Below are positions 40,296-48,583 of a stretch of DNA of 64,000 nt, in pieces (within the stretch, counting starts at the first letter, position 1; each line of letters starts with the position of its first letter). Below the pieces are notes generated by a model. The model ran no database searches and was not told the origin of the DNA. It saw only the letters and a list, made by a program, of their open reading frames with translations. The stretch comes from Lachnospiraceae bacterium. GTDB lineage: Bacteria; Bacillota; Clostridia; Lachnospirales; Lachnospiraceae. The DNA lies in contig JAFXFO010000021.1 in NCBI GenBank assembly GCA_017520425.1, forward strand, positions 1-64,000. Reading direction: 5' to 3'. The position numbers were made by a program, and so were the translations under genes.

Positions 40296-41498
40296 ATGGA
40301 GCAATTTATTAGAGACATCGTGTCAAGAGTACCGGACATTCTTATGGCAATCATTTTATTGGTTGTGGCATTCATTGTAGCAATGCTTGCTAAGAAGCTG
40401 GTAGTAAAACTGTTAAAGGCGGTAAAAGCCGAAAAGTTTTTGTCTAAACTGGGAGTAAAAGATACGGTTACCAACAGTTCGATTGAATTTATCGGTAAGC
40501 TGGTATATTTTGTAGTATTCCTGTTATTCTTACCGGCAGTATTGGACATGCTGGATATGCGTAGCGTATCTTCACCTATTACCAACATGGTATCATCTTT
40601 TGTTGACTTCATCCCTAAGTTGGTGGCAGCAGGCATTATTATTGCAGTAGGTTTATTCATTGCTAATATTGTCAGAGACTTATTGGTACCTGTGTTGAAA
40701 GCTGTTAAAGTGGATGCGATTCAGGAGAAGGCCGGCATTACCGCAACTGAGAGTACATCTTTCTCCAGCATTATCGCAAATGTAATCTACGGCATTATCG
40801 TGTTGGTAGTGATTACCTCTGCATTGGATCAGCTTGATATTTATGCAATCTCAGGTCCTGCAAATCAGATTGTGGCTTCTATTTTTGCGATTATCCCTAA
40901 GGTTCTTGCAGCAATCGTTATTATCGCAGCAGGTATCTTTATTGCAAAGCTGGTAGCAAAGCTTTTAGAAAACCTGTTAGCAGGTGTTGGCACAGACAGC
41001 TTATTAGAGAAGATTACCGGAAGCGATTGCAAGAAGGTTTCTCTTTCTAAGGTAATCAGTGAAGTTGTGAAGTATGTATTGGTTATCATTTTCCTGGTAC
41101 AGGGTATTAATGTATTGAATCTCCCTGTATTAACCGGTATCGGTACTTCTATCATCAGCTACTTACCTGCAGTATTGGCAGCAGTAATCATTTTTGCAAT
41201 CGGTATGTTTGCAGCCAATACTCTGGAAACCATCATTGTTAAGAAGTTCCCTAATGCAAAGGCAAGTGCATTGATTGCAAAGATTGCTATTTATGTATTT
41301 GTAGCATTTATTTGCCTGAATCAGTTAGGTGTTGCAATTGCAATTGTTGAGAAGACCTTTATCTTAATCATCGCTGCACTTTGTGTAGCATTTGCAGTGG
41401 CATTTGGTATTGGCGGACGCAACTTTGCAGCAAATACTCTTGAAAAGTTAGAGAAGAAAATCGATGGTGATGTTACTGAGGAAACCACAGAAGAATAA
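40296..41498 (+). CDS. TM-helix repeat protein, mechanosensitive-channel-like (CmpX type)
   Basis: A 400-residue membrane protein made of repeated units, each with two hydrophobic helices joined by a short amphipathic loop: SRVPDILMAIILLVVAFIVAMLAKKLV, FIPKLVAAGIIIAVGLFIANIVRDLL, IIPKVLAAIVIIAAGIFIAKLVAKLL and YLPAVLAAVIIFAIGMFAANTLETII are clear internal repeats. The last helix FAVAFGIGGRNFAANTLEKLEKK resembles the pore helix of MscS-like proteins. This is the conserved TM-helix family (CmpX-like), distantly related to mechanosensitive channels. It ends with an acidic tail and a terminator follows. Physiological role is probably osmotic or membrane stress; inference. Confidence 0.82.
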   Translation: MEQFIRDIVSRVPDILMAIILLVVAFIVAMLAKKLVVKLLKAVKAEKFLSKLGVKDTVTNSSIEFIGKLVYFVVFLLFLPAVLDMLDMRSVSSPITNMVSSFVDFIPKLVAAGIIIAVGLFIANIVRDLLVPVLKAVKVDAIQEKAGITATESTSFSSIIANVIYGIIVLVVITSALDQLDIYAISGPANQIVASIFAIIPKVLAAIVIIAAGIFIAKLVAKLLENLLAGVGTDSLLEKITGSDCKKVSLSKVISEVVKYVLVIIFLVQGINVLNLPVLTGIGTSIISYLPAVLAAVIIFAIGMFAANTLETIIVKKFPNAKASALIAKIAIYVFVAFICLNQLGVAIAIVEKTFILIIAALCVAFAVAFGIGGRNFAANTLEKLEKKIDGDVTEETTEE

Positions 41499-41526
41499 GT
41501 AAAAGGGATTATATACATGATAGGAG

Positions 41527-41560
41527 AGCGGCAGCCCGGAAGGGGTGCCGCTTTTTTTTG
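41527..41560 (+). terminator. Intrinsic terminator after the channel gene
   Basis: AGCGGCA and TGCCGCT pair around a 12-base loop, followed by eight T. Confidence 0.88.
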
Positions 41561-41628
41561 AAAAAGGTGGCATGAATAAGGAGTCTATGGTATTATTAGA
41601 AGAAAAGAAAACAATATGGGGGTATATC

Positions 41629-42564
41629 ATGAGTTCTCAGTATGAATTAGTGCAAAAAATCAAAGAAACTATTAACAATACCTTTATGGGCAAAGAGGAA
41701 GTAGTAGAGAAGGTACTCATCTGTTTGCTGGCAGAAGGTCATATTTTGCTGGAGGATGTACCCGGCGTGGGTAAAACCACTTTGGCGAAAACTCTTGCGA
41801 AGGTAATCGGTTGTACCATGGGACGTATCCAGTTTACACCGGACACTTTACCCGGTGACGTAACCGGTATGTCCGTATATGATATGAAGACAGGGGCGTT
41901 TCAGTATAGGGAAGGTGCGGTCATGAAGCAGGTTCTTCTGGCAGACGAAATCAACCGTACCGCGCCCAAGACCCAGGCCAGCCTGTTGGAGGCTATGGCG
42001 GAGCGCCAGGTGACAGTGGATGGCAATACCTATGCACTTCCCAAGCCGTTTATGGTAATTGCGACACAGAACCCGGTAGAATTTTTAGGTACCTATCCTT
42101 TGCCGGAAGCCCAGATGGACCGTTTTATGATGCGTATTTCCGTGGGCTATCCCGGTGCGGAAGAGGAAGTACGGATGGCGAAAGCGATTTTGAAGGGAAA
42201 TATCATAGAAGCTACGGAAACCGCTTGTACAGAAGAGCAAATTTGCGAATTAATCCATGCGGTATCCCAGGTAAGAGTAAGCGATGCGGTGATTACTTAT
42301 GCAAAGGAAATTGTGGAGCTGACCAGAAAAGAGGAGTCCTTCCTGTATGGAATCAGTCCCCGTGGACTGCTGGAACTTCTCCGTGCTGCCAGAGCCAAGG
42401 CATTTTTAGAGGAAAGAGATTTTGTAAAGCCGGATGATGTAAAGGCAGTGGTTCATGATGTCATGATTCATCGTCTGCCCTTGACATCAGAAGCAAAAAT
42501 GCGGAAAGTAAATGTAGCGAATTTAATCAGCAGTTTGTTAACCAAAGTAAAAGTACCTGTATAG
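41629..42564 (+). CDS. MoxR-family AAA+ ATPase
   Basis: A 311-residue AAA+ chaperone-like ATPase. Walker A is GVGKTTLAK near residue 46, then the QFTPDTLPGDVTGM MoxR signature, Walker B VLLADEINRTAPKTQASLLEAM, sensor 1 FMVIATQNPVEFLGTYPLPEAQMDRF and sensor 2 SPRGLLEL. The start is ambiguous: ATG 41629 after ATGGGGG is preferred, and upstream in-frame ATGs at 41572 and 41587 overlap or touch a terminator. It opens a MoxR-DUF58-transglutaminase operon (10 bp gap), a known conserved arrangement with an inferred role in folding or assembly of extracytoplasmic proteins. Confidence 0.93.
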   Translation: MSSQYELVQKIKETINNTFMGKEEVVEKVLICLLAEGHILLEDVPGVGKTTLAKTLAKVIGCTMGRIQFTPDTLPGDVTGMSVYDMKTGAFQYREGAVMKQVLLADEINRTAPKTQASLLEAMAERQVTVDGNTYALPKPFMVIATQNPVEFLGTYPLPEAQMDRFMMRISVGYPGAEEEVRMAKAILKGNIIEATETACTEEQICELIHAVSQVRVSDAVITYAKEIVELTRKEESFLYGISPRGLLELLRAARAKAFLEERDFVKPDDVKAVVHDVMIHRLPLTSEAKMRKVNVANLISSLLTKVKVPV

Positions 42565-42574
42565 GAGAGATAGG

Positions 42575-43741
42575 ATGAAGTATCGTAAGATTATTTTGGG
42601 TCTGCTTTGGATCCTTTCCCTGGTAGGAATCTCTTTTTACGGTGGTGCCATCAGCTACGGGTTTTTCTGGGCTCTTACCCTGGTGCCGATTATATCCGTT
42701 GTGTATATCTGGGTGGTATTTTTGCAGTTTCGTATTTACCAGGAAATCGAAAGCAGATTCGTTGTTTGTAAACAACCGGTGCCTTATTATTTTACCTTGC
42801 CAAACGAATCCTTTTTTGCGTTTGCTAAATTGAGTGTGAAAATGTATTCTGGTACTTCTTATGTGACAGATTTGCCGGAGACGGAAAGTTATGAAATGCT
42901 GCCGGGAGATTCGGATACATATCATACCAAGCTGATTTGTAAGTACAGGGGAGAGTATGAAGTCGGTGTAAAGGAAGTGGAAATCACGGATTTTTTGGAA
43001 CTGTTCCGTTTTCGTTATCGTGTAAAGGATTCCTTCCGTGCGATAGTATTCCCCAGATTATTACAGATGGATGAGATTAAGAGTCTGGATGATTTTGCCC
43101 AGTTCAGTATGTGGGAATCCATGCAGCAAAAGGAAGAGCCGGATGTAGTTACCAGAGATTATGTGGCAGGGGATTCCATCAAGTATATGCATTGGAAGGT
43201 ATCCGCAAAGGAGCAGAAGTTAAAAGTGCGTAACCTGACCGGCGAAAGAAGGAAGGATGTGCTTTTGGCGTATTCCACGGAACGAGTGGGTAAAATGCCG
43301 GAAGAGTATCTGCCTTTGGAGAACCAGGTTTTAGAGTTGGTTTTGGCTTTGGGGAATCATTTTGTGCAAAAGAAGATTCCCTGTACCGTGCTGCGCAGAC
43401 AGCAGGAAATGAAAGAGTTTCATTTGGAAGTGCCGGGTATATTTGATGAATTGTATCAGGACAGCGGCAAGGTGGATTTTGAAAAGGGTTATTCTACTGC
43501 AGATTTGATACAGCATATGGATATGCTGAAGGTGAAAGGAAATATATCCACCTATATTTTGGTGACTCATAAACTGGAATCGGAATGGCTGGTATTGTTC
43601 CAGGAATGGGTCAATATAGGAATAAAAGTCCTTGTGTATTGGGTGACGGATGAGGATGTGGAAGATTATGTGCGACAGGCAGGTGGCCGTATCCGTATTG
43701 AAAGAATACCCGTAGAGGGAAATTTGGAGGAAGTGTTGTGA
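42575..43741 (+). CDS. DUF58-domain membrane protein
   Basis: A 388-residue protein of the MoxR operon. Two hydrophobic helices at residues 5-22 and 26-50 anchor it; a beta-rich region follows, and the DUF58 signature DYVAGDSIKYMHWKVSAKEQKLKVRNL lies near residues 193-220. DUF58 domains are related to VWA folds and always neighbour MoxR ATPases. The stop TGA overlaps the next gene's ATG by one base (TGATG). A decayed copy of its last 60 bp lies before the second transglutaminase gene at about 46080-46140, evidence that the duplication unit started inside this gene. Confidence 0.9.
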   Translation: MKYRKIILGLLWILSLVGISFYGGAISYGFFWALTLVPIISVVYIWVVFLQFRIYQEIESRFVVCKQPVPYYFTLPNESFFAFAKLSVKMYSGTSYVTDLPETESYEMLPGDSDTYHTKLICKYRGEYEVGVKEVEITDFLELFRFRYRVKDSFRAIVFPRLLQMDEIKSLDDFAQFSMWESMQQKEEPDVVTRDYVAGDSIKYMHWKVSAKEQKLKVRNLTGERRKDVLLAYSTERVGKMPEEYLPLENQVLELVLALGNHFVQKKIPCTVLRRQQEMKEFHLEVPGIFDELYQDSGKVDFEKGYSTADLIQHMDMLKVKGNISTYILVTHKLESEWLVLFQEWVNIGIKVLVYWVTDEDVEDYVRQAGGRIRIERIPVEGNLEEVL

Positions 43742-46068
43742 TGAAACGAATGGCAACCTCCTTATATCCCTTCTTTTATCGTGTGCTTATGACACTGCTG
43801 GTGGTAGTTACCGCATTAGGTTTGGCAGGTCCTTACCTGGGTATGGAAAAGCTTACGATAACTCATTGGGCGATGGCGTTTTGGGTAAGCCTGCTTTTTA
43901 CGATGGTCAGTCTTAGCAAGATTTACCTGAAATTGCTTAGTTTTTTAGTGTTGTCAGTCAGCACAGTGATAATGATTCCTATGCTGGAAATGGCAGGATT
44001 CGGTTCCTTTTATGACAATTATGTGCTTTGGATGAACAGAAAAAGCGGCTTTCAGGAAGAATGGCTCTTAGGTTATGAACTGATACAGATTGCCGGGATT
44101 ACCTTGGTGTGCTATATCCTCCAGCTAATCCTCGAAAAGAAACTGCGACTAAAGTTAGGAACAGCAATCCTTTTGTTTGTGGGGCTGGTGGTCAGTATAT
44201 TTTTCAAAAAAAGAGTTTCCCTTATGGGAATGGCCGGCTCTATGACGTTTATACTGGTGGCTTATACTGAGTATATGCGAATGGTCCGCGGCACAAAAAA
44301 AATGCGTGACGGAAGGGCATATCTGTTGTTTTTGACTCCCTTTATTGCGGCGTATTTTGTTATCATGAGTATCGTACCCATAAGAGAGGACCCCTATGAT
44401 TGGAAACTGGTAAAGGATGTCTATCACAATGTAAAGAAAACCACCATAAGCCTGTGGGAAAGCCTTATCCGAAACGGAGAATCCTTTGACGGGCTGACCA
44501 CCGGTTTTTCTGACAATCCATGGATTGGAGACCAATTGACCAAGCATGAGAGACAGGTAATGACAGTAATAGGGAATCAAAACCTGTTAACCGATGTTTA
44601 TCTGCGTGGCAAGACTTATGACCGGTTTGCTGATTGCCGTTGGCAGGAAACACTGGAAACTAAGGCAGATGAATACCCTATTGATATTTTGGAATTAGTC
44701 TATGGGGTAAAGAGATATGATGAAAGTTGGGAAAATAAATATACGAAGAGAGCGAATCTGAGGATAATATATGAGTATTTCAATACGTCATATACTTTTG
44801 TACCCGGAAAGATGCAGGGAATTCTTAACAAAGAATACAAAGAAGCCGGTGATGTGATGCGTTTCCGTAAGGAAGAGGGATATGGTACGGAGTATGAGGT
44901 GTCCTACTATCAGATGAATTACGGAGCACCGGAATTTAACGAGTTTGCGGAAAGCGTAGGGGATTTACCGGAGGATAAGGATCTCTTTGAAAATGGCATT
45001 ATGATTCTGCCTTTGGAACAGAAAACCCCATATACTTTGGAGGATTTAGAGGAGTATCGTACGGCTATGCAGGCCCAGTACTCGGAGGAAATCACCCTTA
45101 GTCCCAAAGTGCATCAGTATATTGATAAGGTTACGGAAGGCTGTACTACCCAGTGGCAGCGTTTGAAGGCGATCGAAAGTGCTTTGCAGAATATGCATTA
45201 TACAGCTACACCCGGAAATATCCCTAAGTCCGTAAAGAGTGCGGAAGAGTATTTGGATTATTTCCTGTTAAAAAGCCGAAAAGGTTATTGTGCCCATTAT
45301 GCTACTGCATTTGTACTTTTGGCCCGTGCGGAAGGGCTGCCGGCCCGTTATGTGGAAGGCTTCAGGGCGGTCTATAATGATAGCAAGAACATACGTGTTT
45401 ATAATTCCATGGCTCATGCCTGGGCGGAGGTTTATTGGGAAGGTATAGGCTGGGTGATGTTCGAGCCCACGCCTGAGATTGCTGAGTATGCATATTCCGG
45501 ATGGTATGTGCCGGAAGGGGATCAGAGTACTGTAGAGATACGTAAGCCTATCCGATTAAGACCGACAGAATCCGCTGCCGCGGAGGAAGCAAAAGCGATG
45601 TTGGAAGAGATGAACAGGAAAGAGGAAGAGTCCCAAAAGCGACTCCGGATGATGATAGTAAGTGGTGTGCTGACTTTACTGGGAATCTGCCTGATCGTAT
45701 TTTTGGCGAAGCTGCATATCAGTAAATTAAGGTATCGGAAAAAGAATGATACGGAAAAGTTCCTGGCCGATGCAAGGAAGAATTTTTGGCTTCTGGAAAA
45801 GCTGGGATACAAACGACTTCCCTCGGAAACCTTGGATGAATTGGAAGGTAGAATCGTTAGGGAGGCACCAAGGTTGAGTGGCGGAACAAAACGACTTGTG
45901 TTTATACAGGTTTATCAGGAATGCATTTATCGGTCCATGACCATTGAAAAGGAGATGCTGCAGACTGCGTTGTCGGAAAGAGCACAGATGTTGGAGTGTT
46001 TGAAAGAGGAAAATCGTCTGTATTATCCGGTGATTAAAGTATTCCTTATGCTATGGATGGATAAGTAG
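43741..46068 (+). CDS. Transglutaminase-like membrane protein, copy 1
   Basis: A 775-residue membrane protein. Residues 8-220 hold about six transmembrane helices; a long extracytoplasmic region follows with the transglutaminase-like cysteine protease core: KSRKGYCAHYATAFVLLARAEGLPARYVEGF with the nucleophilic cysteine near residue 516, and NSMAHAWAEVYWEGIGWVMFEPTPE with the histidine near 560 and FEPTP in the position of the third residue. A last TM helix near 640-665 precedes a cytoplasmic helical tail. This is the third member of the MoxR-DUF58-transglutaminase triad. It is about 70 percent identical by eye to the next gene. Confidence 0.9.
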   Translation: MKRMATSLYPFFYRVLMTLLVVVTALGLAGPYLGMEKLTITHWAMAFWVSLLFTMVSLSKIYLKLLSFLVLSVSTVIMIPMLEMAGFGSFYDNYVLWMNRKSGFQEEWLLGYELIQIAGITLVCYILQLILEKKLRLKLGTAILLFVGLVVSIFFKKRVSLMGMAGSMTFILVAYTEYMRMVRGTKKMRDGRAYLLFLTPFIAAYFVIMSIVPIREDPYDWKLVKDVYHNVKKTTISLWESLIRNGESFDGLTTGFSDNPWIGDQLTKHERQVMTVIGNQNLLTDVYLRGKTYDRFADCRWQETLETKADEYPIDILELVYGVKRYDESWENKYTKRANLRIIYEYFNTSYTFVPGKMQGILNKEYKEAGDVMRFRKEEGYGTEYEVSYYQMNYGAPEFNEFAESVGDLPEDKDLFENGIMILPLEQKTPYTLEDLEEYRTAMQAQYSEEITLSPKVHQYIDKVTEGCTTQWQRLKAIESALQNMHYTATPGNIPKSVKSAEEYLDYFLLKSRKGYCAHYATAFVLLARAEGLPARYVEGFRAVYNDSKNIRVYNSMAHAWAEVYWEGIGWVMFEPTPEIAEYAYSGWYVPEGDQSTVEIRKPIRLRPTESAAAEEAKAMLEEMNRKEEESQKRLRMMIVSGVLTLLGICLIVFLAKLHISKLRYRKKNDTEKFLADARKNFWLLEKLGYKRLPSETLDELEGRIVREAPRLSGGTKRLVFIQVYQECIYRSMTIEKEMLQTALSERAQMLECLKEENRLYYPVIKVFLMLWMDK

Positions 46069-46137
46069 AAAAAGGTCGGCAGAAATATGCATCCGCATCG
46101 TAAAGATACCCATTGAGGGGAATTGGGAGGAAGTGCT

Positions 46138-48477
46138 ATGATGAAACGTATGGTAACATCATTATATCTCATCTTTTATCGTATGTTTATGGCTTTGTTG
46201 GTAGTAGTCATAGCAGTAGCCATGACCGGAAGCTGGTTAGGACTTCAGAAACCAACGATTTTACATTGGATTATAGCCCTTTGGGTAGCTTCTCTTTTGA
46301 CCATAGTCAGTTTGGGGAAGCTCTACCAGAAAATGTTGAGTATCGTAGTGTTGGCGGTCAGCACTTTAGTAATGATTCCTTTGATGGAAATGGCAGGAAT
46401 CGGTTCCTTTTATGACAGTTATTTCCTTTGGATAGGAAGAAAAAACGGATTTCAGGAAGAATGGATTTTAGGATATGAGCTAATACAGATTGTATGGATG
46501 ACTCTTGTGTGTTATATCATCCAGCTAATCCTGGAGAAGAACCTTAAACTAAAGTTAGGAACAGCAGCCCTTTTGTTTGTGGGACTGTTGGTCAGTATGC
46601 TTTTGGGTGAAAAGGGTTCCCTTATGGCAATGGCCGGCATCATGACTTTTATACTGGTTACTATGGCTGATTACATGAGAAGCATTCGAAGTACAAAGAA
46701 AAATCATGATACCAGGGCGTATCTGTTGTTTTTGACTCCTTTTATATTGTCGTACTTTATTCTTATGAGCATAGTACCTATACGGGAAGTGCCTTATGAC
46801 TGGAAGTTTGTGAAGGATATTTATCACAATTTGAGGGAAAAGACCATTACCTTGTGGGAAAGTATCGTCCGAAATGAGGAAGAGTTTGATGATGTAACGG
46901 TCGGCTTTTCTGACAGTCCCTGGCTGGGAGATCAGCTAATAAAGGAGGACAGGCAGGTTATGACCATAACCGGTGACCGAAACCTGCTGACAGATATTTA
47001 TCTGCGTGGTAAGACCTACGATTGGTTTGACAACTGCCGGTGGCAGGAAACTTTGGAAACAAAGGCAGATGAATACCCCATCGATATTTTGGAATTAGTC
47101 TACGGGGTAAAGAGATATGACGAAAGTTTGCAGAATAATTATGCGAAGAGAGCCAATCTGAAAATAAGATATGAGCATTTTAATACGGCATATGCTTTTG
47201 CACCCGGAAAGATGCATGGTATTGCTAACAAAGAATACAAAGAGGCCGGTGATGTGATGCATTTCCATAAAGAAGAGGGATATGGTACGGAATATGAGGT
47301 ATCCTTCTTCCAAATGAATTACGGAGTGCCGGAATTTGATGCATTTGTGGAAAGTGTAGGGGATTTGCCGGAGGACGAGGAAATCTTTGAAAATGGTATT
47401 ATGATGCTGCCCGTGGAATTGAAGGGGAAATATACCCTGGCGGATTTGGAGGAATATCGTGAGGCCATGCAGAACCAGTACGGTCAGGAGATTACCCTCA
47501 GTCCTACAGTGCAACAGTATATTGATAAGGTTACAGAAGGCTGTACTACCCAGTGGCAACGGTTGAAGGCGATTGAAAAGGCTTTGCGGAGTATGCATTA
47601 TACGGCAGAGCCCGGTGCAATCCCTAAGACTGTAAAGACACCGGAGGAGTATTTGGATTATTTTCTGATGGAAAGCAGAAAGGGGTATTGTGCCCATTTT
47701 GCTACTGCATTTGTACTTTTAGCCCGTTCGGAAGGATTACCGGCCCGCTATGTGGAAGGCTTCCGCCTGCCCTTTAATATCAGCCGGACGATCAGAGTTT
47801 ACAGTTCCATGGCTCATGCCTGGGCAGAGGTTTATCTGGAAGGTGTAGGCTGGGTGACCTTTGAACCCACCCCCGGTTATGGGGATTATGCATACTCCGG
47901 ATGGCTGGTGCAGGAGGAAGATGAAAGCACCTTGGAGGAAAGTGCTCCAATCAGAGGGGGAGCTACGGAATTTTTCCTTGAGGAAGAAGCAGAAGAGTTG
48001 TTGGAAGTGGTAAATGAGGAAGAAGAAGCACGAAAAGCGGAAAATATGCGACGCCTGTTGGTGATGGCATATGGTGCTCTGATTCTACTGGGAATCTGCC
48101 TGATTGTCTTTTTGATAAATCTTCTGATCAGCAAAATAAAGTATCTGAAAAAGAACGATACAGAGAAGTTCCTGACTGATGTAAGAAAGAATTTGTGGCT
48201 TCTGGAAAAGCTGGGATTCAAACGACTTCCCTCAGAAACCTTGGATGAATTGGAGGATCGAATCGGTAGGGAGGCTCCGCGGTTGACCAGAGGAACCAAA
48301 CAGCTTGTATTTATAAAGGTTTATCAGGAATATATTTATCGGTCCAAGGCCATTGAAAAGGAAATGCTGAAAACAGCACTTGCAGAAAGAGCACAGATAT
48401 TATCGTGTCTGAAGAAGGAAAAACGCCTGCATTATCTGCGGATTACAGTGGGCCTTATGCTTTGGGTAGATAGGTAG
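46138..48477 (+). CDS. Transglutaminase-like membrane protein, copy 2
   Basis: A 779-residue paralogue of the preceding gene with the same plan: N-terminal TM helices, core SRKGYCAHFATAFVLLARSEGLPARYVEGF with the cysteine, SSMAHAWAEVYLEGVGWVTFEPTPG with the histidine, a C-terminal TM helix and the DUF4129-like tail (KNLWLLEKLGFKRLPSETLDELEDR). Long stretches are nearly identical to copy 1 (for example KADEYPIDILELVYGVKRYDES), while the extreme termini and a patch after residue 600 diverge. ATG 46138 follows GGGAGG. Both active sites look intact, so both copies are probably functional. Confidence 0.9.
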   Translation: MMKRMVTSLYLIFYRMFMALLVVVIAVAMTGSWLGLQKPTILHWIIALWVASLLTIVSLGKLYQKMLSIVVLAVSTLVMIPLMEMAGIGSFYDSYFLWIGRKNGFQEEWILGYELIQIVWMTLVCYIIQLILEKNLKLKLGTAALLFVGLLVSMLLGEKGSLMAMAGIMTFILVTMADYMRSIRSTKKNHDTRAYLLFLTPFILSYFILMSIVPIREVPYDWKFVKDIYHNLREKTITLWESIVRNEEEFDDVTVGFSDSPWLGDQLIKEDRQVMTITGDRNLLTDIYLRGKTYDWFDNCRWQETLETKADEYPIDILELVYGVKRYDESLQNNYAKRANLKIRYEHFNTAYAFAPGKMHGIANKEYKEAGDVMHFHKEEGYGTEYEVSFFQMNYGVPEFDAFVESVGDLPEDEEIFENGIMMLPVELKGKYTLADLEEYREAMQNQYGQEITLSPTVQQYIDKVTEGCTTQWQRLKAIEKALRSMHYTAEPGAIPKTVKTPEEYLDYFLMESRKGYCAHFATAFVLLARSEGLPARYVEGFRLPFNISRTIRVYSSMAHAWAEVYLEGVGWVTFEPTPGYGDYAYSGWLVQEEDESTLEESAPIRGGATEFFLEEEAEELLEVVNEEEEARKAENMRRLLVMAYGALILLGICLIVFLINLLISKIKYLKKNDTEKFLTDVRKNLWLLEKLGFKRLPSETLDELEDRIGREAPRLTRGTKQLVFIKVYQEYIYRSKAIEKEMLKTALAERAQILSCLKKEKRLHYLRITVGLMLWVDR

Positions 48478-48517
48478 AAAATGTCAGAAAATGATAGCTA
48501 TTTTTCGCAAAATGTAG

Positions 48518-48523
48518 TATAAT
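48518..48523 (+). promoter_or_regulatory. Probable -10 box of the Fe-S flavoenzyme gene
   Basis: TATAAT at 48518-48523, 60 bp before the ATG; the -35 region is weak (TAGCTA/TTTTTC). Confidence 0.5.
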
Positions 48524-48533
48524 ATTTCCAATA

Positions 48534-48562
48534 GTTGTCGGAAAGAAAAAGATTCCGACAAC
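48534..48562 (+). promoter_or_regulatory. Perfect hairpin in the leader of the Fe-S flavoenzyme gene
   Basis: GTTGTCGGAA and TTCCGACAAC make a 10-bp perfect inverted repeat around nine bases, between the -10 box and the ribosome site. No T run follows; an operator or mRNA 5' stabilising hairpin is more likely than a terminator. Confidence 0.65.
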
Positions 48563-48583
48563 ATATAGGAAAGGAGAGCAAAT

